From MVRV01 sp964646755 (GTDB lineage Bacteria > Desulfobacterota > Syntrophia > Syntrophales > Smithellaceae): a DNA stretch of 64,000 nucleotides. Under the pieces are notes generated by a model. That model saw only the letters and a program-made list of their open reading frames with translations. It was not told where the DNA came from and did not search any database. The stretch lies in the NCBI GenBank assembly GCA_964646755.1, contig CAZYIE010000007.1, positions 1 to 64,000 on the forward strand. Reading direction: 5' to 3'. Made by a program: the position numbers and the translations under genes. Below are positions 8,108 through 17,622 of this stretch, in pieces. Position 1 is the stretch's first letter. Every line of letters begins with the position of its first letter.

Positions 8108-10585
8108 TTACCTGTGTTTAACAAAGGTTTGTGCGGACAATTCGTTGCCGTCTGTTGTCAGGGTTACCGCTCCATCTCGATCTGTCCGCAAAACTTGTAC
8201 TTGTGCCGCCTGATAGCGATCCAGTGTCAATGGATGGGGATGATGGAAAGCATTTCCTTTTCCCGCACTGATTACTGCATAGCGGCAAGCCACTTTGTTG
8301 ATAAAATCACGACTGCTGGAATGGACGGATCCGTGATGAGGAACGAAGAGGACATTGCTTTTCAGATCCGTTCCTGACATCACAAGTATATTTTCAATTT
8401 TAGCCGATATATCGCCGGTAATAAGGAAAGATACTTTGCCGAATATAATTCGGAATACCAGGGATGTGTCATTGATATCGGCATCCGATAATTCTTTTGT
8501 GTTTAACACTGATAGATGATGGGGCCATAAAGTATTTATTTCCACTTTATTGATTTTCTTAACAGATGCTCCTGCCGACAATGAAATCATCTTAATTTTT
8601 CGCGCCAAAATTATTTTCAGTAGTTTTTGATAATCTTCATCATCGCCGACTCTTCCTGTGCTCCAGAATTCCTGAACATTAAAATTTTCCAGAATATGGA
8701 AAAGACCAAGCATGTGATCAGGATGCGGATGAGTAAGGATCACTCTGTCAATTTTGTTGATTCTCTCGGAATAAAGATAGGGGGCAATAATCATTTTGCC
8801 TGTATCGAAAGAGCTGTCTGCAAAACCGCCACCGTCGATCAGCATATTTTCTCCGCCGGGAAAACGTACCAGAAGAGCAGACCCCTGACCGACATCTATC
8901 GCGATTATTCTTAAATTGGGAGAAAGTTTATCCTTCCAGGCCAGATAAATGGCGTCGCCGATAAAAAATATCATGACCAAGAGCAATGAAAATCTCAATA
9001 TCAAAGGATGCCGCCGGAAATACACTTTTTTATTGTCCGTGCCTTTTTGAGTGTCGGTAAATTGAATAAGAAGAATCAGGAATAGATAAAAAATAGAAAT
9101 TTCCAGGATATTCGGTTTGGTAAAGCTAAATGAAGACCAGGGTAGTGCCGCTAATTTATTAATTATTTCTACAGATATCTGGACAAAGAAAGAAGCAATC
9201 TTAATTATATAACCGGCTAGTACCGGCGAGAAGAATGCGGCAAGAAGAAAAAGCATGGTTATTGCCAGGGTTAATGTGCCCAAGAGAGGTACGGCGATAA
9301 GGTTGGCGATAATTGTCACCGACGAAACCCGATTAAAATAAAAGATAATCAAAGGTAAAGTTCCGATTGTTGCTGCCAGACAAACGACTATCGATATGTA
9401 GAGATAACTGATGACACGTTTGCCCCAGACAGGGAGAAACACGATTTGCTGAAAAGGCGGATTATTAAAGCGCGGGACGATATAAATCATAGCCAGAACA
9501 GCCATAAAAGAGAGTTGAAAAGAAATATCGAAAAGAGCTTCCGGTGAGATAATCAGAATAATCAAACCCGCCAGCGCCAGTGTATTATAAAGATCTCTTT
9601 GTTTACCAAATATTAACGCAATTAAAAAAAACAGTGCCATCAGAGACGCTCTGATAACGGTAATACCCATGCCGGCAATTAAGGCATAAATTATTACCAC
9701 AACAAATGCCGCTAGCGCCGCTACTTTTATTATATTTAATCTGAGCATCAGATATTCGGATGATTTTAAAAGAATACTGATAAAGAAAAATGCTATCGCT
9801 GCAACCATTCCGACATGCAGACCGGAAATGGAGAGAATGTGAGATGTACCTGTCTTATTAAAGTTATCACGAGTATCTGCCGGGATTCCAGTTTGATTGC
9901 CAATTGTCATGGCTTCTATGATTTCTCTTTGCGGTGAGGAGGCATTTTTATAAATAATCTGTTTTAAATACATCCGAAACAATTCCAGTCGTAATTTGAG
10001 GTAGCTTGCAGAGTTTTCCCGAAGTGTAATTATTCCGGAACTGTTGGCCACAAATCCTGTTGCATAAATACCCTGCCGGTTGAGATAACGCTCATAATCA
10101 AAGCCGCCAGGATTCTGGAAGCTTTGTATTTTTTTTAACACGCAATGAAAACGAATAAAATCACCGTAAGAGAAGTTCAAATCAGTCGGAATTACCAGTC
10201 TAAGATTACCGGTTACCGGAATATAAGATCCATTTTTAATTAGTCTTACGCAACGGACAATTAAAATATTTTTATCGGGATAAGAAGACGGACTTTCAAT
10301 GACGATTCCTTCTAGGGTTTTTCTGTTGGAATCAATATGTTGCAATAAGTGCTGATCTGACTGCATGTAATATTGTTGTTTCGAAATATTAAAAGCACCA
10401 AGAATAAATGCAAAATATAAAATGAATAAAAATCCGGCGGTCCACCACTTTTTCCTTTGAGACGCCAATAGTAAAATAAGAATAAAAATCAGGCTGCCGA
10501 GCAAAAAGGTATAGGGGAGATTAAAATAATTGCCGGTAATAATTCCGGCAATAAGTCCGATAAATGGGAAAATTAACGGTCGCCT
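8108..10585 (-). CDS. comEC: ComEC/Rec2-type DNA uptake channel
   Basis: Polytopic inner-membrane protein that carries single-stranded DNA into the cytosol during transformation. N-terminal membrane segments and the DUF4131-like soluble part come first, then the Competence domain with SGLHVGM and many helices. A C-terminal metallo-beta-lactamase domain follows (IDVGQGSALLVR, LTHPHPDHMLGL, FVPHHGSVHSS). I chose ATG 10585 (MRRPLIF), with GGGGAAAG upstream; a TTG 48 nt earlier (10633) is possible but lacks a ribosome site. Size and order are normal for the family. With the pilus genes in this window it suggests natural competence, but no comEA is seen here. Confidence 0.92.
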   Translation of the reverse strand, partial: RRPLIFPFIGLIAGIITGNYFNLPYTFLLGSLIFILILLLASQRKKWWTAGFLFILYFAFILGAFNISKQQYYMQSDQHLLQHIDSNRKTLEGIVIESPSSYPDKNILIVRCVRLIKNGSYIPVTGNLRLVIPTDLNFSYGDFIRFHCVLKKIQSFQNPGGFDYERYLNRQGIYATGFVANSSGIITLRENSASYLKLRLELFRMYLKQIIYKNASSPQREIIEAMTIGNQTGIPADTRDNFNKTGTSHILSISGLHVGMVAAIAFFFISILLKSSEYLMLRLNIIKVAALAAFVVVIIYALIAGMGITVIRASLMALFFLIALIFGKQRDLYNTLALAGLIILIISPEALFDISFQLSFMAVLAMIYIVPRFNNPPFQQIVFLPVWGKRVISYLYISIVVCLAATIGTLPLIIFYFNRVSSVTIIANLIAVPLLGTLTLAITMLFLLAAFFSPVLAGYIIKIASFFVQISVEIINKLAALPWSSFSFTKPNILEISIFYLFLILLIQFTDTQKGTDNKKVYFRRHPLILRFSLLLVMIFFIGDAIYLAWKDKLSPNLRIIAIDVGQGSALLVRFPGGENMLIDGGGFADSSFDTGKMIIAPYLYSERINKIDRVILTHPHPDHMLGLFHILENFNVQEFWSTGRVGDDEDYQKLLKIILARKIKMISLSAGASVKKINKVEINTLWPHHLSVLNTKELSDADINDTSLVFRIIFGKVSFLITGDISAKIENILVMSGTDLKSNVLFVPHHGSVHSSSRDFINKVACRYAVISAGKGNAFHHPHPLTLDRYQAAQVQVLRTDRDGAVTLTTDGNELSAQTFVKHR

Positions 10586-10696
10586 CATTAGTTGCAAAGT
10601 CTTTCCCCGGAATTCTATCAAAGTGTTAGCCAAAAAGGCTAAAATATTATAGCATGATATACAGTATGTTGCGTTAAAAAAGGATGTCGCCGAACA

Positions 10697-12382
10697 ATGA
10701 TAGCAGATATTGAAATGCCAACAGAGGAAAAAAATAAATCGCGTCTGCGTTTATTAATCATTTTCCGGCTGATCATCATCACCTTATTTTTAGGTGTGGC
10801 CATTTTCATTGATATAAAAAAAACAGGGTTTCCGGTTTCCGTAAGCACTCTCAATTTTCTTTATTTTATCATTGCAGCAACTTACTTTTTCTCCATCGCC
10901 TACATTCTGCTTTTGAAAATATTTAGAGATTTAAGAATAAATATCTACTTACAGTTGGCCGTTGATGTGCTTTTAGTCACTCTGATTGTATATATTACAG
11001 GAAGTTTGCGCGGTAATTATTCTGTTTTGTATACTTTGGTAATCATATACTCGGTAATATTTCTTGGACGCTATGGTGGCTTGATAATAGCTTCGGCAGC
11101 AAGCATATTCTATGGGTTACTCCTGGATTTCGAATTTTACAAAATTATTCCCCCTATTTCCACAGTGGAATATAAAAATGACTTTACAGCCGAAGATGTT
11201 TTTATCCGGATACTGGTGCACATAGTATCATTTTATATATTAGCTTTTTTGGCAAGCTTTGTTGTCGAACAGGAAAAAAAGGCAAGATTTCTGCTCCAGG
11301 AAAGAGAATCGGCATTCAATCAACTGGACTTGCTTTTCCGCAGCATAGTTGAATCGGTAGATACAGGTATTATGACGATTAATTTACAAGGCACAATAAA
11401 GACTTTTAACAGGGCGGCAGAAGAAATTACAGGATTTCGGCTGGCTAAGGTGGCAAACCGGCCTGTGGCAGAGATTTTTCCGGAATTTGCGGCTTTTTTT
11501 ACTACGGGAATAATAAAAAAACAGACTCGAAATAGAATGGAAGTTATAATTAAAGGCAACCACGAAAAAAATATTCATCTGGGATGTTCAATTTCTCCGC
11601 TGAAGGAAAAGCAGGATAAGCAGATAGGCAGTATTTTGATTTTTCAGGATCTCAGTGATATTAAACTGATGGAAGAAACTCTGGAAAAAAGTAAACGGTT
11701 GGCCCTAATCGGCGAAATGGCTGCAGGTCTGGCCCACGAAATGAGAAATCCAATGGCATCAATTACCGGTTCGATAGAACTCCTTAGGCAAAGCCTGAAT
11801 TTAAAGGATACGGATGAAAGGTTGATGCAAATAGTATTGCGCGGTAAAGACCAACTGGGTAACTTTGTGCGCGATTTTCTTTTATTGGCCAGGCCAATTC
11901 CTATAATCCGGGAATTAGTAGATGTAAATGAAACTGCAATGGACGTTTTAGAAAATATAAAATTAGCTAATGATTGGACAAACAAAATAGAAATAAGCTG
12001 CTCATTGGCCGAAAAGGTGACTACCATTGCCAATAAAGAACAAATTCGGCAAGTCATTCATAATCTGGTATTAAATGCAGCCCAGTCTATGAAAGAGGGC
12101 GGAGTTCTTTCCATTGCAACAAAATCAATGCTGCATCACAATAAAGAAGTTGTGGAAATTAAAGTAACCGACGCAGGGGTTGGAATTGAGGAAAAAGATT
12201 TAAAGAAAGTATTTGAACCATTTTTTACAAATAAAGATAAAGGAACCGGTTTAGGCTTGACAATTGTTGGCCGGATTGTTGATGGATATGGCGGAAGAAT
12301 TGAGATCACCAGCAGAATGAATCAAGGCACGATCTGTACGGTGTGGCTGCCGTGTGGCAATGAAATTGAAGGAGATAAATAG
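10697..12382 (+). CDS. pilS: Membrane sensor histidine kinase, PilS-like
   Basis: Six membrane helices occupy about residues 15-190. A PAS domain (~211-320) follows, then HisKA with the phospho-His at 347 (GLAHEMRNP) and a HATPase domain (NLVLNAAQSM, DAGVGIEEKDL, KGTGLGLTIV). The lack of a large periplasmic domain and the helical input resemble PilS, which phosphorylates PilR to control pilin transcription. The stop codon lies 1 nt before the next start, so kinase and regulator are co-translated. It is divergent from comEC with a 110-nt gap. The pilus genes lie 18 kb away, so naming it PilS is inferred from architecture and not from direct linkage. Confidence 0.85.
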   Translation: MIADIEMPTEEKNKSRLRLLIIFRLIIITLFLGVAIFIDIKKTGFPVSVSTLNFLYFIIAATYFFSIAYILLLKIFRDLRINIYLQLAVDVLLVTLIVYITGSLRGNYSVLYTLVIIYSVIFLGRYGGLIIASAASIFYGLLLDFEFYKIIPPISTVEYKNDFTAEDVFIRILVHIVSFYILAFLASFVVEQEKKARFLLQERESAFNQLDLLFRSIVESVDTGIMTINLQGTIKTFNRAAEEITGFRLAKVANRPVAEIFPEFAAFFTTGIIKKQTRNRMEVIIKGNHEKNIHLGCSISPLKEKQDKQIGSILIFQDLSDIKLMEETLEKSKRLALIGEMAAGLAHEMRNPMASITGSIELLRQSLNLKDTDERLMQIVLRGKDQLGNFVRDFLLLARPIPIIRELVDVNETAMDVLENIKLANDWTNKIEISCSLAEKVTTIANKEQIRQVIHNLVLNAAQSMKEGGVLSIATKSMLHHNKEVVEIKVTDAGVGIEEKDLKKVFEPFFTNKDKGTGLGLTIVGRIVDGYGGRIEITSRMNQGTICTVWLPCGNEIEGDK

Positions 12383-12383
12383 G

Positions 12384-13742
12384 ATGGCGAGGATTCTAGT
12401 TGTTGATGATGATCAGGGAATGAGAGAGTTTATGGAAATAATGTTAACAAAGGAAGGCTATGACGTGACCAGTGCCGAAGGTCCGGCTAAGGCAATCAAT
12501 CTTTGCCGTAAAAAAGACTTTGATCTGGTAATTACCGATTTGAAGATGCCCAAAATCGACGGTATTGAATTTCTCAAAACCATTAAAGATCAGTTCCCGG
12601 AAACAATAGTTATTTTAATTACAGCCTATGCCTCAGGAGAAACTGCCATCAATGCAATGAAAGAAGGCGCCTTTGATTATGTGGAAAAAGGCGGCAGTAA
12701 TGAAGAATTAAAAAAAATTGTTCATTCTGCACTGCTTAAAAAAGGTCTAGTTGAAGAAAAAAATGAAACAAAAACGGTAAAAGAAGAAACATTGCTTGGC
12801 GGGATGATCGGGTCAGCGCGAGAAATGCAGAAAATATATGCAACAATAAAAAAAATAGCAGATACACCGGCAAATATTTTAATTCTTGGTGAAAGCGGAA
12901 CAGGTAAAGAGCTGGTGGCGCGTGCCATTCATGATAATTCTTCGCGAGCTAAAATGCCCATAGTAGTCATTAATTGTGGCGGCATACCGGAAAATTTACT
13001 GGAAAGCGAATTGTTCGGTTATATGAAGGGTTCTTTTACCGGGGCATATGCTGATAAAGTCGGTCTTTTTGAAATGGCCAGAGGGGGAACAATTTTTCTT
13101 GATGAGATCGGAGAATTACCATCACTGTTGCAGGTTAAACTTTTGAGAGTTGTTCAGGAGAAAACTTTCCGGCGTATCGGCGGTGCGGAAGACCTCAAGG
13201 TTGATGTGCGCATAATATCCGCCACCAACCAAAATTTGGAAGAAAAAGTCAAAAAAGGGGAATTTCGCGAGGATTTATATTTTCGCCTTAATGTTATTCC
13301 TATTCACGTGCCGCCGCTTAGGGAACGCAAAGAAGATATACCGTTGTTGACGAAGCATTTTATTGAGAAATATGCCCGGGAGTTTAATAAAGAAGTCCGA
13401 ACCATATCTTCTTATGCCATGGAATTGCTAGTTGATTATGCTTTTCCTGGAAATATTCGCGAACTGGAAAATATTATTGAACGCAGCGTAGCAATGGAGA
13501 GCTCAAATATAATTTTACCGGAAAATTTGCTGTTGTCGGTAAATAATAAGGATGTTGCGAACCTCCATATAGAAATTCCTGATAAAGGCATAAATCTGAA
13601 TGAAGAACTGGAAAAAATAGAAAAGAAGTTCATTGAAAAAGCATTGCAAAAAGCCAAGGGGTCCAAAACACGAGCCGGTGAACTGTTGCAGGTAACATTC
13701 GATTCCTTGCGCTATCGAATTGAAAAACTCGGCATCGAATAA
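12384..13742 (+). CDS. pilR: Sigma-54-dependent response regulator, PilR/NtrC type
   Basis: A 452-residue cytosolic activator. Receiver domain with phosphorylation site D52 (VITDLKMP); AAA+ ATPase with Walker A GESGTGKE (169-176), sigma-54 contact loop GSFTGA (216-221) and Walker B GTIFLDEIGEL; C-terminal Fis-type helix-turn-helix (GSKTRAGELLQVTFDSLRYR). The start ATG 12384 is chosen because GGAG sits 10 nt upstream and the receiver motif RILVVDDD follows at once; an upstream in-frame ATG at 12354 lies inside the kinase gene. Likely targets are sigma-54 promoters such as the one before the pilin genes at 41994. Confidence 0.93.
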   Translation: MARILVVDDDQGMREFMEIMLTKEGYDVTSAEGPAKAINLCRKKDFDLVITDLKMPKIDGIEFLKTIKDQFPETIVILITAYASGETAINAMKEGAFDYVEKGGSNEELKKIVHSALLKKGLVEEKNETKTVKEETLLGGMIGSAREMQKIYATIKKIADTPANILILGESGTGKELVARAIHDNSSRAKMPIVVINCGGIPENLLESELFGYMKGSFTGAYADKVGLFEMARGGTIFLDEIGELPSLLQVKLLRVVQEKTFRRIGGAEDLKVDVRIISATNQNLEEKVKKGEFREDLYFRLNVIPIHVPPLRERKEDIPLLTKHFIEKYAREFNKEVRTISSYAMELLVDYAFPGNIRELENIIERSVAMESSNIILPENLLLSVNNKDVANLHIEIPDKGINLNEELEKIEKKFIEKALQKAKGSKTRAGELLQVTFDSLRYRIEKLGIE

Positions 13743-13980
13743 GTAAAAACAAAGTCTTTATGACTATTATTCTCTTTTGCCACAAATTGAAAAGCACCAT
13801 GCTACCTTGATTTGATATTTTTGATCTTGATTGTTTTATCTACCCCAATCAATTTATGCCTGAATGTTAATCTATAGCATTATTGCACTGAGCTGAATCT
13901 TGAAACAAAATCTTAAAAACTTATTGACTAACTATAGTTGAAATATTAATGCTATCGGCAAATAGTTAAGGCTGAAAAAG
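13743..13980. other. Gene-free spacer between pilR and miaB
   Basis: 238 nt, AT-rich, no open frame of note, no hairpin with a T run and no clear promoter by eye. Confidence 0.5.
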
Positions 13981-15507
13981 ATGAGAAACAAATACTTATA
14001 TATTCAAACATTTGGCTGTCAGATGAATGTTCATGACTCGGAACAAATGACCGCACTACTTGCGGATAGCGGCTATAAAATTACACATAACGTGAAACTG
14101 GCAGATTTAATATTACTCAATACCTGTTCCATCAGAGAAAAGGCATCGCAAAAGGTTTACAGCGAACTGGGACGACTCGCCAAACTAAAGGAAGAAAATC
14201 CGGAANNNNNNNNNNACCAAGAAAAACTTTTTCCGAAAACATAATCCAGCAACCTTCGTGCCAAACCTCGGATAAAACAAAGAAGAGGTTAAGATGCCGT
14301 ATTCTTTACCTATTCGAAATCCCACGGCCCCGCGCCCGCCAATTTGTCGTGTCTATGTTTTTGACAATCTGTAAAGGAAGAAAATCCGGAATTGATAATT
14401 GGTGTGGGTGGTTGTCTGGCGCAGCATATAGGCAGGAAATTTCATAAAAGAGTTCACTATCTGGATTTTGTTTTCGGGACACACAACATTCATCTTTTGC
14501 CGGAGATGGTAGCTGCCGTGAGTAAAAAAAGGGAAAAGATTACTTCAATTAATTTTCATAAAACTCCCTATTCCATTGGCATTTATGCTCCCCCGGTAAA
14601 TGGTCAACTGATTGCATTTGTTACGATCATGCAAGGCTGCAATAATTATTGTGCTTACTGTGTTGTTCCCTATTTACGTGGTCCTGAGACGAGTCGTCCT
14701 TCGGGAGAAATTATTGAAGAAATAAAGAAACTAGCCGATCAGGGTATTAAAGAAGTAACTCTTCTGGGGCAAAATGTTAATTCTTATGGTAAAACTTTGG
14801 GAAATGGCACTAATTTTACAGCATTGATCAAAAAAATAGGCAAAGTAGCCGGGATCGAACGAATACGTTTTACAACCTCGCATCCACGAGATTTATCGGA
14901 AGAGTTAATTAATTGCTTTAGCGAAGAAGAAAAGCTATGTGAGCACATTCATCTGCCGGTACAATCAGGTTCTAGCAGGCTTTTAGCTTTAATGAATCGT
15001 GGTTATTCAGCCGAAGATTATCTGAAAAAAGTTGAACGTTTACGTCAAGTTTGTCCGCAGATAAGTATAACTTCCGATATAATTGTCGGTTTTCCGGGGG
15101 AAACGGAAAGCGATTATCAAGAAACCATTGACATGATGAAAAAAATCAGGTTTGATTCCACGTTTTCATTTAAGTATTCAGAAAGGAAGGGAACTGCTGC
15201 TGAAAAGCTGGAAGGGAAAATTAACGAATGTGAAAAACAGCGGCGGTTGAAATTTTTACAGGATCTTCAGGATAAGCAAACACTGGAAAAGAATACAGAA
15301 TTGGAAGGCAGCCGGCAGGAATTATTAATTGAAGGAAAAAGCAAAAATTCCGAAAGCGATTTAATGGGACGCACCAGGTCATGGAAAATCGTCAATTTCA
15401 AAGGGGAGCAGGAGTTAATTGGCAAACTGATGGATGTTACAATTACCAAATCATATTTACATTCATTGCGTGGCAAATTGATTGAGGAGGACGGGAATGT
15501 TAATTGA
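13981..15507 (+). CDS. miaB: tRNA-2-methylthio-N6-dimethylallyladenosine synthase, interrupted by an assembly gap
   Basis: A radical-SAM enzyme that adds a methylthio group to i6A37 in tRNA. The N-terminal domain binds the second cluster (FGCQMNVHDSE, LNTCSIREKA, GGCLAQ). The radical-SAM motif is CNNYCAYCVVPY, and a TRAM domain ends the protein. Ns at 14206-14215 plus ~155 nt of foreign-looking sequence break the gene. The 20 nt before the gap recur exactly at 14372-14391, and the frame resumes there (KEENPE then LIIGVGGCL), so the intact gene is 13981-14205 joined to about 14392-15507. The TRAM end overlaps the start of the next gene by 11 nt. Confidence 0.92.
14206..14391. other. Extra segment with 20-nt direct duplication inside miaB
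   Basis: Ten Ns, then about 155 nt that do not fit MiaB, then an exact repeat of the 20 nt that precede the Ns. The insert has no transposase frame; its only short plus-strand frame (14294-14374) has no recognisable domain. Either an assembly join of overlapping contigs with a spurious end, or the remains of a mobile-element insertion with an unusually long target duplication. Confidence 0.6.
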
Positions 15508-15997
15508 AATGAAAGTATCCGGCTTGACCATTGATCCCATTACAAATACGCCCATCGTGATATTGAAAGACATGCAGGAAAATAAAGCTATTCCCATCTG
15601 GATTGGTCTTTTCGAAGCCAGTGCTATTGCCACTGAACTGGAAAAGATTGTCTTTTCCCGGCCAATGACCCATGATTTATTCAATGAATGTTTGAAAACA
15701 TTAAATGCAACTATAAGTAAAATTGAAATAGGCGACATCCGTAACAATACCTTCTATGCCAATATTTATTTAATTAGGGAAGGGCAAAGCTTTACTATCG
15801 ATGCCCGGCCGAGTGATGCGATTGCCCTGGCACTACGAGCCCATGCGCCCATATTTGTTGATGAAAGCGTCATTGAAAAATCGCGCAATATTGATTTCGG
15901 CATCAAAATAACTGATCTGGATAAGTTAAAGGAAGATAAGATAAAAGAATATTTAGAAAATCTTTCGGCAGAAGATTTCGGCAAGTATAAGATGTAA
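15497..15997 (+). CDS. Bifunctional nuclease (BFN/DUF151) domain protein
   Basis: A 166-residue protein of the BFN/DUF151 family. The core shows MLIEMKVSGLTIDP, VILKDMQENKAIPIWIG and IDARPSDAIALALRAHAPIF, the conserved PSDAIALA block of this family. A plant member was reported to have RNase and DNase activity; the bacterial role is unclear. The C-terminus adds a charged helix. ATG 15497 has GAGGAGG 6 nt upstream and overlaps the miaB stop, so translation is coupled. It is followed 6 nt later by xerC. This small gene is common next to miaB in deltaproteobacteria. Confidence 0.9.
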   Translation: MLIEMKVSGLTIDPITNTPIVILKDMQENKAIPIWIGLFEASAIATELEKIVFSRPMTHDLFNECLKTLNATISKIEIGDIRNNTFYANIYLIREGQSFTIDARPSDAIALALRAHAPIFVDESVIEKSRNIDFGIKITDLDKLKEDKIKEYLENLSAEDFGKYKM

Positions 15998-16003
15998 ATA
16001 AGT

Positions 16004-16921
16004 ATGACTGATATAATTTGTGATTTTCAAACTTATCTGACGGCAGAACGCAATGTTTCCGAGCATACCCGGGTGGCATATATGGGTGATTTGGAGGAGT
16101 TTGTAGGATTTCTGCAAAAAAGTAATTTTATCAGAACTAGGGACGAAATTGCCTGTGTGGAGACGGAGGCTATCCGGGTTTATTTGGGATATCTCTTCCG
16201 GCAGAAAGTTAAGAAAGTAACAGTTAACCGTAAAATATCTTCACTGCGTTCTTTTTATAAGTATTTAATCCGCAACGGTAAAACGAAAAATAATCCAGCG
16301 GATATGATCCAAACATCGAAGACGGAAAAGTATATGCCCAATTTTCTGTCAGTGGATGAGATGTTTGAGCTGTTAAAAACACAGACGAAGAACTCAATAT
16401 CGGACTTACGTAATCTGGCAATGCTGGAATTGTTTTATTCATCAGGCCTGCGGTTGGGTGAATTGGCCGGACTCAATGTGATGGACCTTGATTTTAATCA
16501 GGCACTGGTTAAAGTACGAGGGAAGGGTAGAAAAGAGAGAATTGTCCCCATTGGAGGGCAGGCCAGGCTTGCTTTGCAAGAATATTTGGCAAAGACCGAT
16601 GAATCGAGAAAAAAAGTCAACGCGGATGTTTTTAACAGTCCCCTGTTTTTAAATATCCGGGGATCAAGAATAACAGTGCGCAGCATTGCCCGTATTGTTG
16701 ATGAAGCGACAAAAAAAAGCGGTATAGGACGAAAAATAAGCCCGCATGCTTTGCGGCATACTTTTGCTACGCATCTTTTAAATGCCGGAGCTGATTTGCG
16801 TTCGATTCAAGAATTGCTGGGGCATGAGAGCCTCTCGACAACACAAAAATATACGGCAGTGAATATTAACCGCATGATGGAAATTTATGACAAAGCACAT
16901 CCGCGCGCAAAGCACCAATAA
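16004..16921 (+). CDS. xerC: Tyrosine recombinase XerC/XerD type
   Basis: A 305-residue site-specific recombinase for resolving chromosome dimers at dif. The N-terminal SAM-like DNA-binding domain covers ~1-100. The catalytic set is visible: R150 (SSGLRLGELAG), a Lys near 175 (RGKGRKER), H248 and R251 (HALRHTFATHLL), H274 (GHESLS) and nucleophile Y283 (TTQKYTAVN). I call XerC rather than XerD because it directly precedes hslV-hslU, an order seen in many bacteria. No dif site is recognised here. It is not an integrase of a mobile element: no attachment site or cargo is seen. Confidence 0.9.
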   Translation: MTDIICDFQTYLTAERNVSEHTRVAYMGDLEEFVGFLQKSNFIRTRDEIACVETEAIRVYLGYLFRQKVKKVTVNRKISSLRSFYKYLIRNGKTKNNPADMIQTSKTEKYMPNFLSVDEMFELLKTQTKNSISDLRNLAMLELFYSSGLRLGELAGLNVMDLDFNQALVKVRGKGRKERIVPIGGQARLALQEYLAKTDESRKKVNADVFNSPLFLNIRGSRITVRSIARIVDEATKKSGIGRKISPHALRHTFATHLLNAGADLRSIQELLGHESLSTTQKYTAVNINRMMEIYDKAHPRAKHQ

Positions 16922-16983
16922 AATAAATGAGTCTTGGCTTATTGCAAGGCAAAGCCGTAGCAAAAAGCCTTAGTCGAATTTAT

Positions 16984-17008
16984 CCCGTGACGCGAAGCGA
17001 TACACGGG
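16984..17008. repeat. Short palindromic intergenic repeat before hslV
   Basis: CCCGTG (16984-16989) and CACGGG (17003-17008) pair around ACGCGAAGCGATA, in the xerC-hslV spacer. It resembles fragments of dispersed intergenic palindromes. It argues against starting hslV upstream of it. Confidence 0.45.
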
Positions 17009-17031
17009 ATCCAGAAATAATGGGAGAGAAA

Positions 17032-17619
17032 ATGCATATTCGAGGAACTACAATATTAGCGGTAAAGAAAGATAATAAAGTCACAGTCGCCGGCGATGGT
17101 CAGGTGACCTTAGATACGACCATTTTGAAACATGGCGCCCGTAAAGTGCGCAGGCTTTATAATGATGAGGTCATTGTCGGTTTTGCCGGAGCAACCGCTG
17201 ATGCCTTTACACTGTTTGATCGTTTTGACCAGAAGCTGGAACAATACAATGGCAATTTGCTGCGGGCAGCGGTGGAGTTAACTAAAGACTGGCGTACCGA
17301 CAGGGTATTGCGGCACCTGGAGGCTTTAATGATTGCCGTGAGTAGGGATTATTCCCTCATCATTTCCGGAAACGGTGATGTCATTGAATCAGATGATGAT
17401 GTCATGGCGATTGGTTCCGGCGGACCTTATGCGCAGTCTGCCGCCAGGGCTCTCGTGCGTCACACAAGTTTATCATCAACAGAAATCGCTAAAGAAGCAA
17501 TGAAGATAGCGGCGGAAATTTGTATTTATACTAATGATCATATAATTTTGGAAGAACTGGAAGTTGATGGAGAAAAAACAAAAGAAAAGAAAAGAAGCAA
17601 AGGTAAGGAGCTTGCATAA
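17032..17619 (+). CDS. hslV: ATP-dependent protease subunit HslV
   Basis: Peptidase of the HslUV (ClpYQ) protease, a proteasome-like Ntn hydrolase. I place the start at ATG 17032, giving MHIRG then TTILAVKKDN: removal of the short propeptide exposes the catalytic N-terminal Thr, as in the family. GGGAGAG lies just upstream. A frame opening at 16927 would add residues encoded by repeat-like spacer. Conserved blocks: VTVAGDGQVTLDTT, ARKVRRLYNDEV, GFAGATADAFTL, AIGSGGPYAQSAARAL. The C-terminus has a Lys-rich tail (KEKKRSKGKELA) longer than usual. hslU follows 3 nt later. Confidence 0.95.
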   Translation: MHIRGTTILAVKKDNKVTVAGDGQVTLDTTILKHGARKVRRLYNDEVIVGFAGATADAFTLFDRFDQKLEQYNGNLLRAAVELTKDWRTDRVLRHLEALMIAVSRDYSLIISGNGDVIESDDDVMAIGSGGPYAQSAARALVRHTSLSSTEIAKEAMKIAAEICIYTNDHIILEELEVDGEKTKEKKRSKGKELA

Positions 17620-17622
17620 AAT

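Noticed and set aside
14294..14374. Short frame inside the miaB insert (MPYSLPIRNP...)
   Set aside because: 27 codons without a domain or ribosome site, inside a suspect assembly join.
16004..16921. Integrase of a genomic island
   Set aside because: Catalytic residues fit, but order (miaB, BFN, xerC, hslVU) is a housekeeping context and no attachment repeats are visible.
16927..17031. Longer HslV N-terminus
   Set aside because: Would place ~35 repeat-derived residues before the catalytic Thr; the internal ATG has the better ribosome site and family-like propeptide.
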